Assembly (NCBI GenBank): GCA_033239005.1
Contig: BSQZ01000015.1
Span: 3,932,001-3,996,000, forward strand
From: Lamellibrachia satsuma
Taxonomy: Eukaryota > Annelida > Polychaeta > Sabellida > Siboglinidae
Direction of reading: 5' to 3'
DNA length: 64,000 nt
The first letter of the stretch is position 1; every line of letters begins with the position of its first letter. The position numbers and the translations under genes are program-made. Below are positions 22,476 through 34,530 of the stretch, piece by piece. The notes beneath the pieces are model-generated. The model saw nothing but the letters and a program-made list of their open reading frames with translations. It had not been told where the DNA came from and did not search any database.

Positions 22476-24359
22476 ATGACATTGTATTGGCTATGGGTAA
22501 TTGGATGGCTGATGACCCATCCCCAAATCGTTTTGTCAGCAACAAATGGTGTACCAAATTTAAATCAAGATACCTAATGTAGTTTGCCATAGTGGCATAT
22601 AAAAAAATCCTCATAATGGTTATATAAAGTGCCAGTTTAAAATGTCATTAGAATAAGGCAGCATTAACCAGTTTGTTTACCATGCTACCACTACATGGTA
22701 GCATGGTAAACTAATGGGTGATTAAGCTTGCCACCCTCCCCCCTTCGTGAGATCCTAGATGCACCACTGCATTTCAGCACCAGTACAAATTTATCTCGAC
22801 ACAATAACAACCTCAGCAGCATCAAATATAGTTTGCAGGTTTTGAACTTTTAACATTAATTGCAACAGTTTTATAACTAAGAGAAATTCACAGGTGTTTA
22901 CACATGGAGTTTCTGCTGTTGCAGTGGCATGGCTAGTTTGGATACGGTCACAGTTTAACACTCTGCCTCCTACTTCGCTATATAGCTGGATGAATAGTCT
23001 CTAAACCAATATCCCCAAGGCCTCTGACAGTCGGTGCGTAGGGTAGATGCTTTTGTGTGGTGATGTTCACATCTGGCATCTGCATTCTGGCAGTTTTTTC
23101 TTGTGAACATTCAGCGACCTGTGCAGTTCAGATGACAATGTTGGGTGAAAGTAAGCAGACACAGACATCAGATGTTGTATACTGTACTTCCATTAGTTGT
23201 CTTGACATTACTACTTACTGGAGTGGTACTGGTACATTTATGTTTTCTTGCCAAGTATGTGAAAATGTATATCAAATAAATAACTGAAACACACATCACA
23301 ACCTAGTAACACATGAACAACTTAATGGTAGTCATTGCTTGATTCAGTTCCCTTCAGAATATTGGTGCTCAAATAGGTTAATACAGTCCTCAGTTCATAT
23401 CATCTATTTATTTATAGTTCCTTAATCCTATAATGGCTGTCCAGTTAACGCTTCCCTTCCATCTTCTGTTTCACTGTCTGCCAACAAAGTCACAATTTGC
23501 TCCTTAGTACTTAGTTATTATCATATGACTTTTGCACGTCCCTGTTCACAATTATGCTTAATGTTTCTGTTTTGTTGCACCTTTGAGCTAAGGTTCCTGA
23601 GGATATAAGCGCCATAAAAGTTAATTATTATGAATTAATTATTATTATATATACAGGCCTGCACAGGAGGTGTACGTGCACGGGAGATTGAAGCGCCGTA
23701 CTTAATATGTAGTCTACATCATAAATGAATGAGACAGTTCAATAAAATAAAACATTATTTGGACTGAATTTGTTTTACGTTGTTATTTGATTTGTTAAAA
23801 AAGCGGACATCCCATTTTTTTTCACAATCTGCTGCTCTATGCATTTGTGGTAGGGCTCATTATAAAGGATAATATTACAGTTATGTGTTTTAAGTTTTGG
23901 ATATTCGGCCAGTATGCTGTGGCTCTGTGGCCCAGTCTGTGCTAATGTAAACAAACAGAAAGCATGTGTCACCAGATATGTAACTCCAAACCAGAGACAG
24001 TTGTAGCAAGAAAGCTCATGTTATTAATTAATCAACTGACATAGCTAGTAAATGTTATCGGTGGGAGAATGGTTAATTTTAAGTTTATTTGTGTGCTAAA
24101 GTCAGATATTGCAGAGTTGTAGACAGAGGGGGGGAGATATTTGACAGGCAACCCAGTGGAGTGGACAGTAATTGATGGTTTACCCTCCAGCTGGGGGCAG
24201 TGATCATGAGCGAGCTGCCCCATCTGGACAGATACTGTCATGGAATTGTTGTAATAAAAATTAAGATTGATTAATATAGAGAACTTTTTATTTATTTCCT
24301 GGGTTCTTTCTTTGCGATTGTCTTAGCAAACAGGCTGGAGTAACAGCATTATGTAGCAG

Positions 24360-24650
24360 CAGCACTATCAACAACAACAAGCTGTGTGTATTGCAACTGT
24401 AACTGGACTATCAAAACAACAACTAGCTGTGGCTATCGCAGCTATAGCAGGACTATCAGCAATAACGACCTGTGCATATTGCAGCCAGAGCAGGACTATC
24501 AACAACAAGCTGTGCCTATTGCAGCTGTAACTGGACTATCAGCAACAACAAGCTGTTCCTATTGCAGCTGTAACTGGACTATCAGCAACAACAAGCTGTG
24601 CCTATTGTTGCTGTAACTGGACTATCTGCAACAACAAACTGTGAATGTAA
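24360..24650. repeat. Tandem array, 43-bp unit, about 6 copies
   Basis: Units of the form agcaacaacaagctgtgcct, then attgcagctgtaactggactatc, recur at 43-bp spacing (gctgtg at 24509, 24552, 24595). Earlier units are more diverged. Because 43 is not a multiple of 3, no frame is maintained. Confidence 0.85.
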
Positions 24651-26530
24651 CTGGACTCCAGTAATCAGCTGGAGTGGTTCCTGGTCAAAGGTGTCTGTGA
24701 GAAAAACAGTGCCTGGACCAACGTCTCCTGCCAGCTTACAAGTTCATGTTAATCTCTAGCAGTGCAGTCCGACAGCCAAGACTGCATACTACAGCCCCTG
24801 AACAGGTGTACTACAGTTTGTGTGGTGTTGTTGGTGACAGAGACAAAGGTCACCTGTGAAAGTGGTGTTTGTAGGGAATATACGTGTAATTTTGTGAGCC
24901 GCCTAAAAGTGGGGTTATCCAAAAGAGGTAGGTGTCTGTGATGCTGGATCATCAGCCATTTGAATCAATAATCAAACTAACAGTGAAATTCTGTTGATGT
25001 TATATTGTCTTTATCATACGTGCAATAATTATCAATTAAGCCTATAGACTGATAATTTGTTGTGTTTACAAGTGCGTGGTACTTGTAGAATGGTAATATC
25101 TATTTATACAAATTTTCCTGTTTATTATTCTAATTATTATTATTATTATTACTCTTTTGTGTTAATTTACTTGACCAGAGCCTTACACAAATCAATAACT
25201 CCATTGTGCACCTTTGAAATGTTGTCAAAGACCTTTGTCTATGTCCCTGCTGTGCAGTGTATGATTGTGCTGAACAAGTACAATACAATACACATAACTA
25301 ATGTGACCCAATGTTGTCTTGGGACCAGCGCAAGTTTAATAATTCATTCATATGTTGTAATGCACAACAGCACTGGGTTTGTTTCAATGATCATTCATTT
25401 TATTCAGTTACCAGTATGTACATAGTAACTGGTACCTATTGTCATAGAACTTTAAAATTCTGTTTATGCTGTAGCAGTAGCTACCCAAAATGTCATGGTT
25501 TTGATCGCTAGACAGTGCATGTGCATAAACGGAATGCATCGCGGGATTGAGTGTCGACAGAAGTACAACCTGTTCTCCAAATTAGAGAGTTTGATAAAAA
25601 ATTCAGTAAAGAATGCATCGTACCAACAATAACACTTACTGATATTAAACAGAAATCACAAGGCTAGCATCAGAGCACAAAACATCAGCTGATCTGACGT
25701 TTGAATAACTGGTTGTTCCTGGGTAGCATCTATTATGTCAGGTGTGATCTATGTAATGGACCTATGCATGTAATTAAGTACAAAGGGATTGTTCTATAAT
25801 TATACGGAAGGAAAATAATTTATATTTGCTAGTACATTGTAAATTGACGAGAACCAGCACACGTGTCCACTACAGGCCACAAGTAATAATTGTTGTACAT
25901 CCACTCTGACTACAATTCTTACAAACGCAGGGAGATTTTTGTCCCATTAAATGTTATTATTTACCCACAATTTCACCGGTTATAAAACATAATTATTAAA
26001 ATGTGTTTAATGATAACCAGAATTGTAACTGTATGGTGAGTTTTCCGGGGTCACCTGGGTGCTGTAATTTTTTATTTGTAATTGAACCCACACCTGGTTA
26101 TGCAATCATTCATCAATTATGCGTGTATCTTGTAGTATGAGTACCAAATACTTCATATTCAATAGTGACATGTGTCATGTTGTTTGGACAATGCTGTAGC
26201 TCTCATATAAAAAATGTGCCTAAAGACATGTACAGTTCCTTAGATAAAAATACTGAACAGGCCACAGTTACTCTCTGTTAGTTGTAATCAGTAATTGAGA
26301 TTATTGGACTGTGGGGTAAAAGTTAGTCTTCCATTTGTGATGGCAAGATAGATGGCCTAAATCTGGTGTTTGATAAAATGATGTATGTAACAGTGTGTGA
26401 AGTTGAGATTTCAGCACTTGATTAAGAAAACAAGATTTACTCTTAGAGAGTGTAGACTATTAATTTATGTACGGTTATGAGATTGAAAATAAAATTAACA
26501 CCCTGTGTGTGCTTCTGTTAATTTTTTACA
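24651..26530. other. Spacer upstream of the TLCD4 coding exons, no gene seen
   Basis: AT-rich sequence with a short (TTA)n run at 25130-25150 and an aattg-rich scrap ending acacctgg at 26050-26098, probably a remnant of the AT-rich MITE-like family. No exon was recognised. Confidence 0.5.
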
Positions 26531-26537
26531 TAGAAAC

Positions 26538-27505
26538 CACCACCATGTGAGTCCACGACAGGTTACATGTTTACACCTTCACACTGTGAGTCCACGACAG
26601 GTTACATGTTTACACCTTCACACTGTGAGTCCACGACAGGTTACATGTTTACACCTTCACCATGTGAGTCCACGACAGGTTACGTGTTTACACCTTCACC
26701 ATGTGAGTCCACGACAGATTACATGTTTACTCCTTCACCAGTGAGTCCATGACAGGTTACATGTTTATACCTTCACCATGTGAGTCCACGACAGGTTACA
26801 TGTTTACACCTTCACCAGTGAGTCCACGACAGGTTACATGTTTATACCTTCACCATGTGAGTCCACGACAGGTTACATGTTTACACCTTCACCATGTGAG
26901 TCCACGACAGGTTACATGTTTACTCCTTCACCATGTGAGTCCACGACAGGTTACATGTTTACTCCTTCACCAGTGAGTCCACAACAGGTTACATGTTTAC
27001 ACCTTCACCATGTGAGTCCACAACAGGTTACATGTTTACACCTTCACCATGTGAGTCCACGACAGGTTACATGTTTACACCTTCACCATGTGAGTCCACG
27101 ACAGGTTACATGTTTACACCTTCACCAGTGAGTCCACGACAGGTTACATGTTTACACCTTCACCATGTGAGTCCACGACAGGTTACATGTTTACACCTTC
27201 ACCATGTGAGTCCACGACAGGTTACATGTTTACTCCTTCACCAGTGAGTCCACGACAGGTTACATGTTTACACCTTCACCAGTGAGTCCACGACAGGTTA
27301 CATGTTTACTCCTTCACCATGTGAGTCCACAACAGGTTACATGTTTACTCCTTCACCATGTGAGTCCACGACGGGTTACATGTTTACACCTTCACCCTGT
27401 GAGTCCACGACAGATTACATGTTTACTCCTTCACCAGTGAGTCCACGACGGGTTACATGTTTACACCTTCACCCTGTGAGTCCACAACAGGTTACATGTT
27501 TTTAT
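26538..27505. repeat. Minisatellite, 36/39-bp unit, about 25 copies
   Basis: The unit is gtgagtccacgacaggttac, then atgtttacaccttcaccat; a 36-bp variant lacks cat before gtgag. Variation is limited (acc/tcc, cgac/caac, cagg/cgg). Both lengths are multiples of 3, so all frames remain open and produce spurious ORFs. Each unit carries gtgagt, the consensus 5' splice donor, in the TLCD4 direction. Confidence 0.95.
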
Positions 27506-28085
27506 TTCCCCTGGCACAGGAACTACAGTTGTTGGTGTGTCGTCAGAAAGACATGTATTTAAAACTTCCCATGTGCTTGTCAGATCAAACTGTACCTAGT
27601 TTGATTAAATGTGACTCTGACATGTGTGCTGTTGTGTGATGAATAATGCATAGCTTATTTCTAATCTCCATTTATTATACCGTGTTGTGTTTGCGTTTAG
27701 ACAGTTGTTGACTTTTTCTCTAATCCTGTGGGACGACCTTACCCCTCGGTCTCCCATGTGGTAAACACCCAATAAGTGCGTACATGCCAACCATACTGAA
27801 TCAGGTGCTACTGCCTACTGATTTTATGCATCAATCATACAGCTTTCACCAGACATCAACAAAGGGTTTAATTATATGCAAATTGGTTCTGAATCTAAAA
27901 TTTATTTCACCCAGGCCCACAGCATGATTTTTTTGCTGAAATGCATAAAATATCTACATTTTTAGTGCCACATGTCACTGAAAAATACCTAAGTAAAAAA
28001 TAAACCCGTCCAAAACCACCCCCACACTGCACTGGATATCATATGCTACTTTTGATGTTAGCATGTAAAGTGTGTAACTTTTAAA
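27506..28085. other. Spacer, no gene seen
   Basis: AT-rich sequence between the 36/39-bp array and the SINE. I saw no exon, repeat or RNA gene in it. Confidence 0.5.
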
Positions 28086-28087
28086 AG

Positions 28088-28300
28088 TGGGGCGCGATGT
28101 CGTAATAGTTAGAACACTGGAGTCTCAGTTGAGAGAACCCTTTTTTGAATCCTCTTGCTGTTGTTCCGAAACTTGGGCAACTTTGTTTACTCCCCATTGC
28201 TTCAGTTCACCCAACCATATGAATGAGTACCTGGCAATAGACAGTAGGGGTGTAACATTACATTGCACTATCGTGTGCTTTGAACGGTCCTACGGACTAC
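28088..28300 (+). mobile_element. tRNA-derived SINE, copy 1
   Basis: The head gtcgtaatagttagaacact (A-box-like) is followed 30-40 bp on by a B-box-like tttgaatcctc. Next comes ttccgaaacttgggcaact, then tttgtttactcccc, shared with the SINE at 48.06-48.33 kb. It lies just upstream of the first TLCD4 coding exon. The A and B boxes are degraded. Confidence 0.75.
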
Positions 28301-28405
28301 TTGAGAACATACCTTTACTTTACCTATTTTACTTCACACACTGGTGAGTTGCTTTGTCATTGTGATATCATGTTTGCAGGTGTGAGGTGACGGGGAACTC
28401 AGGGA

Positions 28406-31400
28406 ATGGATACAACCTACTATCCCTACGCGGGAGTCAGCTGCTCCTTCTTCCTGCTCTGGTACAACTATGGCAGCCCGGCTGTCTCTGAAGCCCTCTT
28501 CCCTGCCTTCAAGCTGCTGCCAAGGGCCAAACAAATTGAGTGGCACACCAGGTATGTGTCTTATAAAGCGCGGTTTATTACCGTTGTTGTACCATTGTCT
28601 AATTGAATTTAAATAGGGAACAGCCAAAGGGGATAAATACGCTTTAAAATAGATCCCACAGTAAAATATAAGCTTAAAAACATTATAAATTCAAACACAT
28701 GTGCTTCCTTTTTATATCAGGTGGGAACTTATGTCACCCGACGAGATTTGAAGATGAATTTAAATGTATCCCAGTACTGCGGAAAATCTATTCTAAAATG
28801 TAACTCAACCACAACGCTGTCAGTGCAGCATTTATTTTTATTTAAAGATCCCTACTCAATAAAGTTTTCACTCGTCTCATTTTAAACTCAATTCATGAAA
28901 AATGTAACCTATCGTGTATCCACTGCAACATGCTAGCTCGTTTGTACAAATGTGTTATTTAGGTTTGATGAAATCATCGGACAAACTATTAAATTATTTT
29001 TGAAAGGGTCCAATCATTAAAAAGGTATGTTCTCTTATTATCGACTGCACATATTACCTATACTCATCACACACTACAGATTTAAACATCAAAGAACCTG
29101 ATTCGTGATGGGCTAAATGAAATGAGGAGTGAGTTTAAGTTTTTATTAAGTTATTAGCAGTTCATACCGGCTAAGTAACATGGATGTCATTAAGTGTTTG
29201 AAGCACCCTCTGAGTCTGTCTCTCATTTGTTTTCTAATCTTGATGAAAATAACATGTTGGACATGTGACTCTGGGGTTTCAACAAGAAGTGGTCATATCT
29301 TTGGTTGCTTCATGATTCATGCATGAGCCACACGAACACTGTGTGACAGTAAAATTGAGTCTGTTTTATGTGCGAAGGTTGAGTCTGTTTTATGTGCGAA
29401 GGTTGGGATATTTCATTCAGAGTTTGCATTTCAAGGAGGTTTTATGCTGCCTGGTGAATTTCCAGTACAGCTGCAATGCTTTGAGACAGGAAGATTAATG
29501 CGCATTAGTTCATTACTGTGTGTGTAGTGCTTGTCGGTCCAGGTAAATCGAACAAAAATCAATAAGTTGCATGTGTCAGCAGTACGTCTAATTGCACATG
29601 TACAATTAGCCAGAAGGTAGCGAAATGTAGCAGACGCGACAATCAATTATGACATTATGTAACAGCCATGAGGATGGTTGGCGTGTTTTCTTGTCATTGG
29701 AAGGTGCCAGGTATGATCTACCGAATTTGATTTGTGTGAGTTGCCAATTTGTGGTGTTTTTGCTGAGAGAAATGTTGCCAAGTGAAATGGCAGCCATGTG
29801 TTACAGAACTAATAAATTCCAATGTTACTGTCATAGAAAGTCAGGTTAAAATAGTTTTCAGGCATCTGCTGTGTAAATTTACAGACGTGAATCATTGGTG
29901 CTGCTTTAATGCGACATGTTAGTATATGGTTGTATATGTTGTGCACATCAGCACATGCACATGCATGTACACACATGTGCATGCACGTGTGCACACACAC
30001 GCACGCACGCACGCACGCACACACCAGCATGAGTAACATTGTTAGTGTTGCACGTGTGTGTCCATAACTTTAGAGTCCACTAGCGAAGAACAGTTATAGA
30101 CAATATTCAATGATTGTTGTTTGTCTGTTTCAGAACCAAGTCAAGTGTTCATGCAGTCTTAGTTAGTACATTATGTCTCTACGTTGTCCTGTATGATGAC
30201 AAAGTCAGCAAGGATCCAGTCTGGTAAGTACATGCTGACCAAATCATGCTGACATGTGCCATAGTCCCTTCACTTCATTCTATTTCCTGTTTCAGGTTAA
30301 GAGGAAGCCAAATAAAAAATAAGTTTTAAAAATATTAACTGGTTATGAAGATATTGACAACAATATCATCATCAAACTTAAAGTGAGTAATAGAACATCA
30401 GTAAACGAACAGTACATTGGATAAGAGAAAGTACTCATTACTCCAGAGGATGGTATATATGAATAGAACAAATTATCTATATTGATTGTGTTTACACTGG
30501 CAGTGTGAATATGTTTAATAATAAAACTGATAGATATAAGATAGGGTGAGCTACACATAAATGAACAATTGTGGAACTCTTGATAAGCCATTTGGATGGC
30601 AATCTAGTTATGACACAGTCGCCTGATTCAACCATGAGCCTGCTGACCAAGTGGAGACATAATCAACTTGGTTGAACCTAATTCAAGTACAGCTGTACTG
30701 ACTGGCCAAGTGGTCAGTTCTTTTGTTCAGTACTCTAGATGAATCAAGACAAATAGACACACCAGCAGTCAAAGTTTAGTGTTTGATTCATGTGATGTTG
30801 TCCTTAAATCTAACATAATGTACAAGTAGCTTTTTTAATATATAATGTTAATATGCCAAGATTGAAATTAGGCATGTAACGATTAATTGATGCATCAGAT
30901 ACGATGCATCGATACACATACAGTGTATTGATGCATCGCCAAAATATGGATGGAAATAACTATGTATTTACACAAGTATCTATCTTTCCTGTTATTCAGA
31001 GTAAATTAGTTAATCAACGGAGTTTATAATTTTCCTTCCCAGCAACAGATCACTGCCAAGGCAAAGGGGCAGTCCGTACATGCAAAGGAAACCCCTGGCA
31101 TTTGTAACATGGATGCCTATTGGATGATTCACATTTAATGACGTCAGTATCTTGGGAAATGCCGGGGAAACACCAAAGCAAAGATGGTGGATGAAGTTGC
31201 AAGAATCGTTGAGTTCGACTATTTTTGAAGGATATTATGCCAATTTACTTCATACTGGTGATACCAAGGAGGCAAGCAGTCTGATTAACAATGCAGTGTG
31301 CCAAGACATTCTGATTACTGTGATATAATGGCTGTGAAAGTGAACTTTGAGAGCTTTAATTTGGAGTGAATCGAGAATGGCATAGATTGTTGCCCATGCC

Positions 31401-34400
31401 AGGCCCAGGGCAGTGCGCGTGAAACGTTGGCATCAAACATAATGTTACTTTCAACGATTGTAACTGTTTCGCAAATAAAATTCAAATTGAAATGTTTATT
31501 AAATTCATTACTTTATTTTATTGGTCTGCTAGTTATAAGAAATAAACAACAGTATTTGATAAGGTTTATATTTATGAAATTATTATTTACTATAATTTAA
31601 AGCAGTGTCTGTTTTATGTTTTACGCACAAAAACTTTGTTGGGCCAGTTAATTTTTTGCTAATTTCAGACACTGATATATATTGTTGAAAGTTGAAGTTG
31701 CATTTAATGTGTATTATAAAGCAATTTTAATATGTTTGCTGACCAACAGTCAATACCTTTTTAATTTTAGTAAGTATCTCGATATGTATTCTATCTTGAC
31801 TCGTGTATCATGATACATATTGTATCTGGAGGGTACTGTATCATTATAGCCCTAAATGAAATAAATCTTTTCAACATCCCGAAGTGTTTTGTTGTATTAA
31901 GTTTACTGATTATGATTATGCTGGTCTTAATTATTATGAAAATTTGTAACATAAAATGTAAGTAATGCAATCAGGCCATTGGGTTTACCGGTAGTTGTGG
32001 TAAATAATACTGAATTTTATTATTTTGTCTTTCAAAGTGGAATGTGTATGTAGCATGCGACACTTAACAAATAATTTCAGAAAGAATCTGAACTTTGTTA
32101 CTGATGTTATCATATGTGACTGGCCAAGTTCATTTGATCAGTTCTCTAGATGAATCAACAGTTTCAACACAGATAGACCCACAAGCAGTCAAAGTTTAAT
32201 GTTTGATTCATGCGATGTTGTCCTTAAATGTAACACTGGTCACCTGCTCATTGGCCAAGTTCCTATATTTCAGCTGTGCCAATTGTAATCTTGGTGATTA
32301 TTGGCTTACTGCATCAGCTAATAACAGCTGAGGTGTTTTGGGAGTTCCCTTGTATCAACGTTACCCAGCACCATACTTGTTGAAATGTAATAATGTTGTA
32401 TGTACATATTCAAATATTCAAGTGAACAATGCCTAGTTTTACTGGAATTGGAAGAGATATATCCCAACTGTTGAATATTTTGTGTGTACATGTGTCAGTT
32501 TGTTTTGTTGCAGGGGAGATTCCCCAATGGTGAAGTACAGTTGTGCTATTGTAGTTGGCTACATGGCGTCAGGTAACTACACTTTGCACATTGTATTACA
32601 CCTTGTAATGGTAACATGTGATGTAATGGTAACTAGGTTAGTTTGGTCTGTAGTGTTAATCTTAAGACATCTAACAGACATGCCTTGGCAAGCCCAACTG
32701 GATGGTTTAGGAATCTTAAGACATCTAACAGACATGCCTTGGCAAATCCAACTGGATGGTTTAGGAATCTTAAGACATCTAACAGACATACCTTGGCAAA
32801 CCCAACTGGATGGTTTAGGAATCTTAAGACATCTAACAGACATGCCTTGGCAAATCCAACTGCTGACTGCACTACTTCTAATTTTGCTATTGACTGCACC
32901 TCATCTAACTTTGCTGCTGACTGCACCACATCTAATTTTTTTACTGACTGCACCACATCTAATCTTGCTACTGACTGCACCACATCTAATTTTGCTACTG
33001 ACTGTACCACATATAATCTTGCTACTGACTGCACCACATCTAATTTTGCTACTGACAGCATCATATCTAACTTTGCTGCTGCACCACATCTAACTTTGCT
33101 ACTGACAGCACCACATCTAACTTTGCTGCTGCACCACATCTAGTACTGTATTTTCTATTTGCAGACACAATAGTCATGTTGGTTCACTATCGAGCTGTTG
33201 GTGAACTCTTCTATATATTCCATCATGGGGCATCTATCTATGCATATTATTTCGTCATGGTGAGTAAGACGTTGTATGAAACATGCATTTATTCATTCAT
33301 ACTATTTTGTGTCTGTATAATTTTATTTGCAGAATTAAAATATCGTTTTCTTTTAACAAAAGTAATATATCGTTGTGGCAGAAATTATGCAAGATATTTC
33401 TAGTATAATCTTTGTTGGAGAAATCTGAAAAATATTCGCTACTGCAAATAGTGCATAAAATAATTTTTTTTATTACTTTTCATAGATTGAAAAGTAGACA
33501 ATTAAACACAACATTGCAAGATAGATGCTTGATGTAGTACGCCCTTTACAGCTGTTCACAGCTAAACTGGGATGATAATAATATTGACACATTTGGTATA
33601 CTTTAATGATTATAGAATATATGACAATTTTTATTGTGGAATGTCACATTTGTTTTGTTGTACACTGTAGACATATGGAGCACTGCCATGGTTTGCAAAC
33701 TTTCGCCTCATTGCTGAATTTTCAACACCTTTTGTAAATCAGAGGTAAGTGTGCTGTGGTATTGGTTAGACATTATGTAACAGGATTGTCGAGATACTTG
33801 CCTGCCCCTAGTGGATCTGCCGAAACAGAGTTAACAGACATAGATTTTAATTTTCTTCCAGCTACCAATGTTTGCATTTTGTATAGCGTCACAAGTACTG
33901 ATTGTTTGATTTTTTTTATTGCAAGTGCATGAAACATTTGTCAGTCAATTAATGACAAATGAATGTATACATGTATCAGAATGCAACAGCAAAACGTAGG
34001 ATTTTTGATAAAACGTTAAAATCCAATCAGTTGCACAAATGTCTAAGCTGGTTACTGTGTATTGAAACCACTCTTTAAATATCTAGCCAGTCGTAATCCA
34101 CAAAAGTAATAGAAATAGCACTAGTGTGACTGGCTAAAATGCAGTCGTAGTTCCAATTAATTGATTAAAATAACATTTGCCGTCCTTGAGCATTGTGGGT
34201 GAAACTCTTGTGGCTTTCCACAGGTGGTTTCTCGACGTGCTCGGCTACCCGAAGACGTCGACAGTGTTCCTTCTGAACGGTGTCGCCATGGCGCTCATGT
34301 TCTTCATCGTGCGCATCGCAAGCATTCCACCATACTGGTACAAAGTGTACACGATCTACGGCACCCTGCCGTGCATCCAACTCGGCCGCATCTGGTATGT

Positions 34401-34530
34401 CCTGATCTCTTCCTGCATCATCCTTGACCTCATCAACGTCTACTGGTTCCTGAAGATCTTCCAGGGCGCCCGCAAGGTGCTTCGTTCGACGTGGGACAAA
34501 CACAATGGCACAGCCATCAAGGCTGCATAG
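28406..34530 (+). CDS. TLCD4: TLC domain-containing protein 4 (TMEM56 family)
   Basis: Six coding exons: 28406-28551 (the exon itself begins at 28380 after tttgcag), 30134-30223, 32514-32572, 33165-33259, 33671-33744, 34224-34530. Phases match throughout, giving 256 residues ending in a TAG. The ATG at 28406 gives the N terminus MDTTYYPYAGVSCSFF, which matches the family's length before the KQIEWHTR motif. Further hallmarks are SSVHAVLVSTLCLYVVLYDD, VKYSCAIVVGYMAS, FHHGASIYAYYFVM, ANFRLIAEFSTPFVNQRWF and FFIVRIASIPPYWYKVYTIYG. Several hydrophobic segments are evident, consistent with a multi-pass TLC membrane protein. TLC proteins are linked to membrane lipid sensing or handling; no catalytic role can be read for this member. 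The last exon is notably GC-rich in third codon positions compared with the earlier ones. Introns hold a SINE, a hAT-like element and two in-frame tandem arrays. Confidence 0.95.
29940..30025. repeat. Microsatellite (CA/CATG/ACGC)n
   Basis: Runs of cacatgcacatgcatgtaca pass into cacgcacgcacgcacgcaca inside the first coding-region intron of TLCD4. Confidence 0.9.
30300..30605 (+). mobile_element. LINE family A fragment, 3' end
   Basis: Words shared with the LINE at 42.6-42.9 kb: taaaaatattaactggttat, gaatagaacaaattatctat, gtgtgaatatgtttaataat and actcttgataagcca. No reading frame survives. Confidence 0.75.
30700..30815. repeat. Interspersed repeat, copy 1 of a pair
   Basis: It matches 32115-32232: ctctagatgaatcaa, then atagacacaccagcagtcaa and agtttgattcatgtgatgttgtccttaaa. 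The two copies are in direct orientation on either side of the hAT-like element. Confidence 0.8.
30869..31854. mobile_element. Non-autonomous hAT-like DNA transposon, 986 bp
   Basis: The ends are inverted: left taggcatgtaacgat ... cagatac ... gatgcatcgatacac; right, in reverse complement, tagggctataatgatac ... cagatac ... gtatcatgatacacg. The flanks are 8-bp near-perfect target duplications, attgaaat (30861-30868) and aatgaaat (31855-31862), as expected for hAT. No transposase is encoded. It sits in TLCD4 intron 2. Confidence 0.75.
32115..32232. repeat. Interspersed repeat, copy 2 of a pair
   Basis: Direct-orientation partner of 30700-30815, sharing ctctagatgaatcaa, agcagtcaaagttta and gatgttgtccttaaatgtaac. 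Confidence 0.8.
32661..33142. repeat. Two adjoining tandem arrays, 54-bp x4 and 27-bp x10, in TLCD4 intron 3
   Basis: The 54-bp unit begins cttaagacatctaacagaca (32661, 32715, 32769, 32823). From 32863 a 27-bp unit follows (gactgcaccacatctaattt then tgctact), at 32892, 32919, 32946, 32973 and 33000, with truncated units to 33142. The array ends 22 bp before the splice acceptor of the exon at 33165. Both unit lengths are multiples of 3. Confidence 0.95.

Larger units (their letters stand above)
20801..24355. other. Upstream or first-intron region of TLCD4, no gene seen
   Basis: No conserved coding exon was recognised. A 23-bp tandem repeat (acttgcccatgcattaattct, about 5 copies) lies at 21556-21655. 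An AT-rich MITE-like block lies at 22190-22475. The rest is unremarkable AT-rich sequence. TLCD4 5' UTR exons may be hidden here. Confidence 0.5.

Noticed and set aside
26505..27562. Series of ORFs encoding YMFTPSPCESTTG repeats
   Set aside because: Translation of the 36/39-bp minisatellite in more than one frame, with no start context or homology.
32633..33139. Minus-strand ORFs with VVQSVAKLD repeats
   Set aside because: Antisense frames of the 27-bp and 54-bp arrays in TLCD4 intron 3.
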